A DNA stretch of 6,383 bases from Spirochaetaceae bacterium (GTDB taxonomy: Bacteria; Spirochaetota; Spirochaetia; DSM-27196; SLAA01), in assembly GCA_003564775.1 (NCBI GenBank), contig PXEI01000439.1, positions 1 through 6,383 on the forward strand. Reading direction: 5' to 3'. The notes under the pieces were generated by a model. The model saw only the letters and a list, made by a program, of their open reading frames with translations, was not told where the DNA came from and ran no database searches. A program made the position numbers and the translations under genes. Each line of letters opens with the position of its first letter. The first letter of the stretch is position 1. Positions 4,798 through 6,383 of the stretch are shown in pieces.

Positions 4798-5651
4798 GTG
4801 TGGGCCCCGTTTCTCCCTATACATACTCGTCGTCGACCCGCTAAGTCGTGGCGAACCTCAATGTCGCCATACCCCAAAGCCTCCAGAATAGCTGTAGTAG
4901 CCTCCATTTGAGGATCGGCAACTTCAAGTATAAGATAACCCCGTGGGTGCAGTCTTGACGTTGACTGCGCTGCGAGTTTACGTACAAGATCGAGCCCATC
5001 GTCGCCGCCGTCAAGTGCTACTCTTGGTTCAGGCCAACCTGCGGCCTGCATCGCGTCCACCTCTGAGGAAAGAAGGTACGGTGGGTTGGAGACAATAATA
5101 TGATAGGTTCCTGGAACATTCTCAAGCAGATTTGAGACATAGGTGTCCAAGCTTCGAGACAGAATTCGGCCGCTGTTAATTCCAAAGACTTCCAGTGCCC
5201 GCTCGGAGATGTCGGACGCGGAGACCTCAATTCCCGGATGAAGCTTTGCGAGTGTAAGGGCTATGCAGCCGCTCCCGGTGCAACAGTCGTGAACTTGATC
5301 GAACTGGGGCAGCTCGTCGGTGATCTCAAGTACAGCCTCTACAATGAGCTCTGTGTCCGGTCGTGGCACCAAGACCCTGCTGTCCACGTAAAAATCAAGC
5401 CCAAAAAACTCCTTGCGTTTACGCAGATACGATACCGGTACTCCGGCGGCACGTTGAGTCAGCAGGGCTTGATACTGGTCGTGAGAGGTGCAGGTAAGCG
5501 GATCGCTGAGGCGAGCGAAAAGCTGCTCCTTCTCAATGCCGAGGGTCTCGGAAAGAAGGAGGCAAGCGTCAAGATAGGGGGTTTCGGCGCCGGATCGACT
5601 CAGATAGGCGCTGCCGTGCTGGAGCGCTGTGCGGATATCGGTCTCGTTCAT
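4794..5651 (-). CDS. prmC: Peptide chain release factor N5-glutamine methyltransferase
   Basis: PrmC (HemK) uses SAM to methylate the glutamine of the GGQ loop in release factors RF1 and RF2, which speeds peptide release. The 285-residue length is normal. An N-terminal helical domain (about 1-80) is followed by VSYLRKRKEFFGL (73-85) and PRPDTE (96-101). The SAM-binding loop is DCCTGSGCIAL (122-131) with the acidic ribose contact in SDIS (146-149), and the substrate-glutamine motif is NPPY (189-192). The end has the family's ALDGGDDGLD (212-221) and AGRRRV (271-276). Its substrate gene prfA is directly upstream, 9 bases away and in the same frame. No Shine-Dalgarno precedes the ATG; a run of six C lies there instead, so translation probably depends on ribosomes finishing prfA. 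Its TGA overlaps the rel start. An in-frame stop (the prfA TAA) 12 bases upstream limits the start to this ATG or a later codon. Confidence 0.95.
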   Translation of the reverse strand: MNETDIRTALQHGSAYLSRSGAETPYLDACLLLSETLGIEKEQLFARLSDPLTCTSHDQYQALLTQRAAGVPVSYLRKRKEFFGLDFYVDSRVLVPRPDTELIVEAVLEITDELPQFDQVHDCCTGSGCIALTLAKLHPGIEVSASDISERALEVFGINSGRILSRSLDTYVSNLLENVPGTYHIIVSNPPYLLSSEVDAMQAAGWPEPRVALDGGDDGLDLVRKLAAQSTSRLHPRGYLILEVADPQMEATTAILEALGYGDIEVRHDLAGRRRVCIGRNGAHT

Positions 5652-5660
5652 GCGGGGGGC

Positions 5661-6383
5661 TTACTGGTGAGCGTGGAGCAATGCTTCACGTTCGGATAGT
5701 TTCAAGTTCTCAATGACTTCCTCAATATCCCCTTGCATGATCTGGTCCAGCTTATAGAGTGTGAGATTAACCCGATGATCGGTGATTCTGTTCTGAGGGA
5801 AGTTGTAGGTTCGTATGCGCTCCGACCGGTCGCCACTTCCTATTTGTGTCTTCCGAGCTTCTGCACGCTCGGCGTGTAATTTTTGTTCTTCCTGCTCGTA
5901 CAGCCGTGCTGTGAGAATTCGCAGGGCCTTTGCCCGGTTCTTTAACTGCGACTTCTCGTCCTGGCAGATTACCACAAGCCCGGTAGGAAGGTGAGTAATG
6001 CGTACCGCCGAGTCGGTTGTGTTTACGCTTTGTCCCCCTGGGCCGGATGAACGAAAAACATCAACCCTCAGGTCTTCCTGACCAATGTGGATATCGGCCT
6101 CCTCGGCCTCCGGCAGCACCGCTACGGTTACGGCCGATGTGTGAATGCGGCCGCCACTCTCGGTGGTGGGAACGCGTTGCACACGGTGCACACCGCTCTC
6201 ATACTTGAGTGAACCAAAGATCGCAGCACCCGCTATGGAAAACACAATCTCTTTAAAGCCACCAACCTCGGTCGGCGTGCTGCTCATCACCTCTACCTTC
6301 CAGTTCTTTGTCTCGGCGTAGCGCGTATACATGCGGTATAGGTCGGCTGCAAAGAGAGAGGCTTCATCACCGCCGGTACCGGC
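5661..6383 (-). CDS. prfA: Peptide chain release factor 1 (RF1), N-terminal part outside the window
   Basis: The frame stays open from the right edge (beginning AGTGGDEASLFAADLYRMY) to the TAA at 5663, giving 240 residues. A full RF1 has about 355-360, so roughly the first 115 are missing. RF1 recognises UAA and UAG in the ribosomal A site and triggers peptide release. Two motifs identify it. The codon-reading tripeptide is PTT in RVPTTESGGRIHTSA, the PxT of RF1 rather than the SPF of RF2. The peptidyl-transferase loop is SSGPGGQSVNTTDSAVR, whose GGQ glutamine (fragment residue 118) is the PrmC target. The RITHLPTGLVV and RSERIRTYNFPQNRITDHR blocks are also typical. The ATG at 6332 is internal, not the start. 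prmC follows 9 bases later in the same operon. The true start and promoter lie beyond the window. Confidence 0.96.
   Translation of the reverse strand, partial: AGTGGDEASLFAADLYRMYTRYAETKNWKVEVMSSTPTEVGGFKEIVFSIAGAAIFGSLKYESGVHRVQRVPTTESGGRIHTSAVTVAVLPEAEEADIHIGQEDLRVDVFRSSGPGGQSVNTTDSAVRITHLPTGLVVICQDEKSQLKNRAKALRILTARLYEQEEQKLHAERAEARKTQIGSGDRSERIRTYNFPQNRITDHRVNLTLYKLDQIMQGDIEEVIENLKLSEREALLHAHQ

Noticed and set aside
5654..5659. Six-C run before prmC as a programmed frameshift site
   Set aside because: It lies after the prfA stop and outside both coding regions, and both genes are intact as read, so no frameshift is needed.
5238..5699. Plus-strand open frame of 153 codons antisense to prmC and the prfA end
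   Set aside because: Covers conserved PrmC motifs on the other strand and crosses the prfA-prmC junction; no independent evidence.

Overview
The window looks like ordinary chromosomal DNA from a free-living bacterium of moderately high G+C. A spirochaete (Spirochaetales) is my best guess. It rests on the general look of the Rel, RF1 and LemA proteins and on the prfA-prmC-rel arrangement, and no rRNA or lineage marker is present to prove it. The DNA is densely coded. The longest stretch without a gene is about 94 bases, and I see no tRNA, rRNA, CRISPR array, insertion sequence or phage gene.

Left end, plus strand (1-807): the last codons of a glycine-rich-tailed protein, probably a TPM-domain (YgcG-type) membrane protein, are followed by a complete lemA. 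Two tandem perfect hairpins lie in the 94-base gap between them.

Rest of the window, minus strand (804-6383): six genes read right to left, prfA (RF1, its N-terminal part beyond the right edge) - prmC - rel - tpx - trmL - proC. prfA and prmC are 9 bases apart, prmC and rel overlap by 4 bases (ATGA), and trmL and proC are 10 bases apart with the proC ribosome site overlapping the trmL stop. The rel-tpx and tpx-trmL gaps (65 and 91 bases) each hold a hairpin, so the run may be three transcription units (prfA-prmC-rel, tpx, trmL-proC) or one operon with internal attenuation. proC and lemA converge and overlap by 4 bases at their stop codons.

Functionally, prfA-prmC-rel joins translation termination (RF1), the methyltransferase that activates RF1 on its GGQ loop, and the bifunctional (p)ppGpp synthetase/hydrolase of the stringent response. 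tpx is an atypical 2-Cys thiol peroxidase, trmL a wobble-base tRNA 2'-O-methyltransferase, and proC the last enzyme of proline synthesis. LemA and the TPM protein form a commonly seen membrane-associated pair of poorly known function.

I found no clearly new system. The points most worth a second look are the junction signals (same-frame prfA/prmC junction with no Shine-Dalgarno, ATGA overlap into rel, a 5-codon minicistron at tpx, intergenic hairpins) and unusual substitutions in otherwise conserved ProC motifs.
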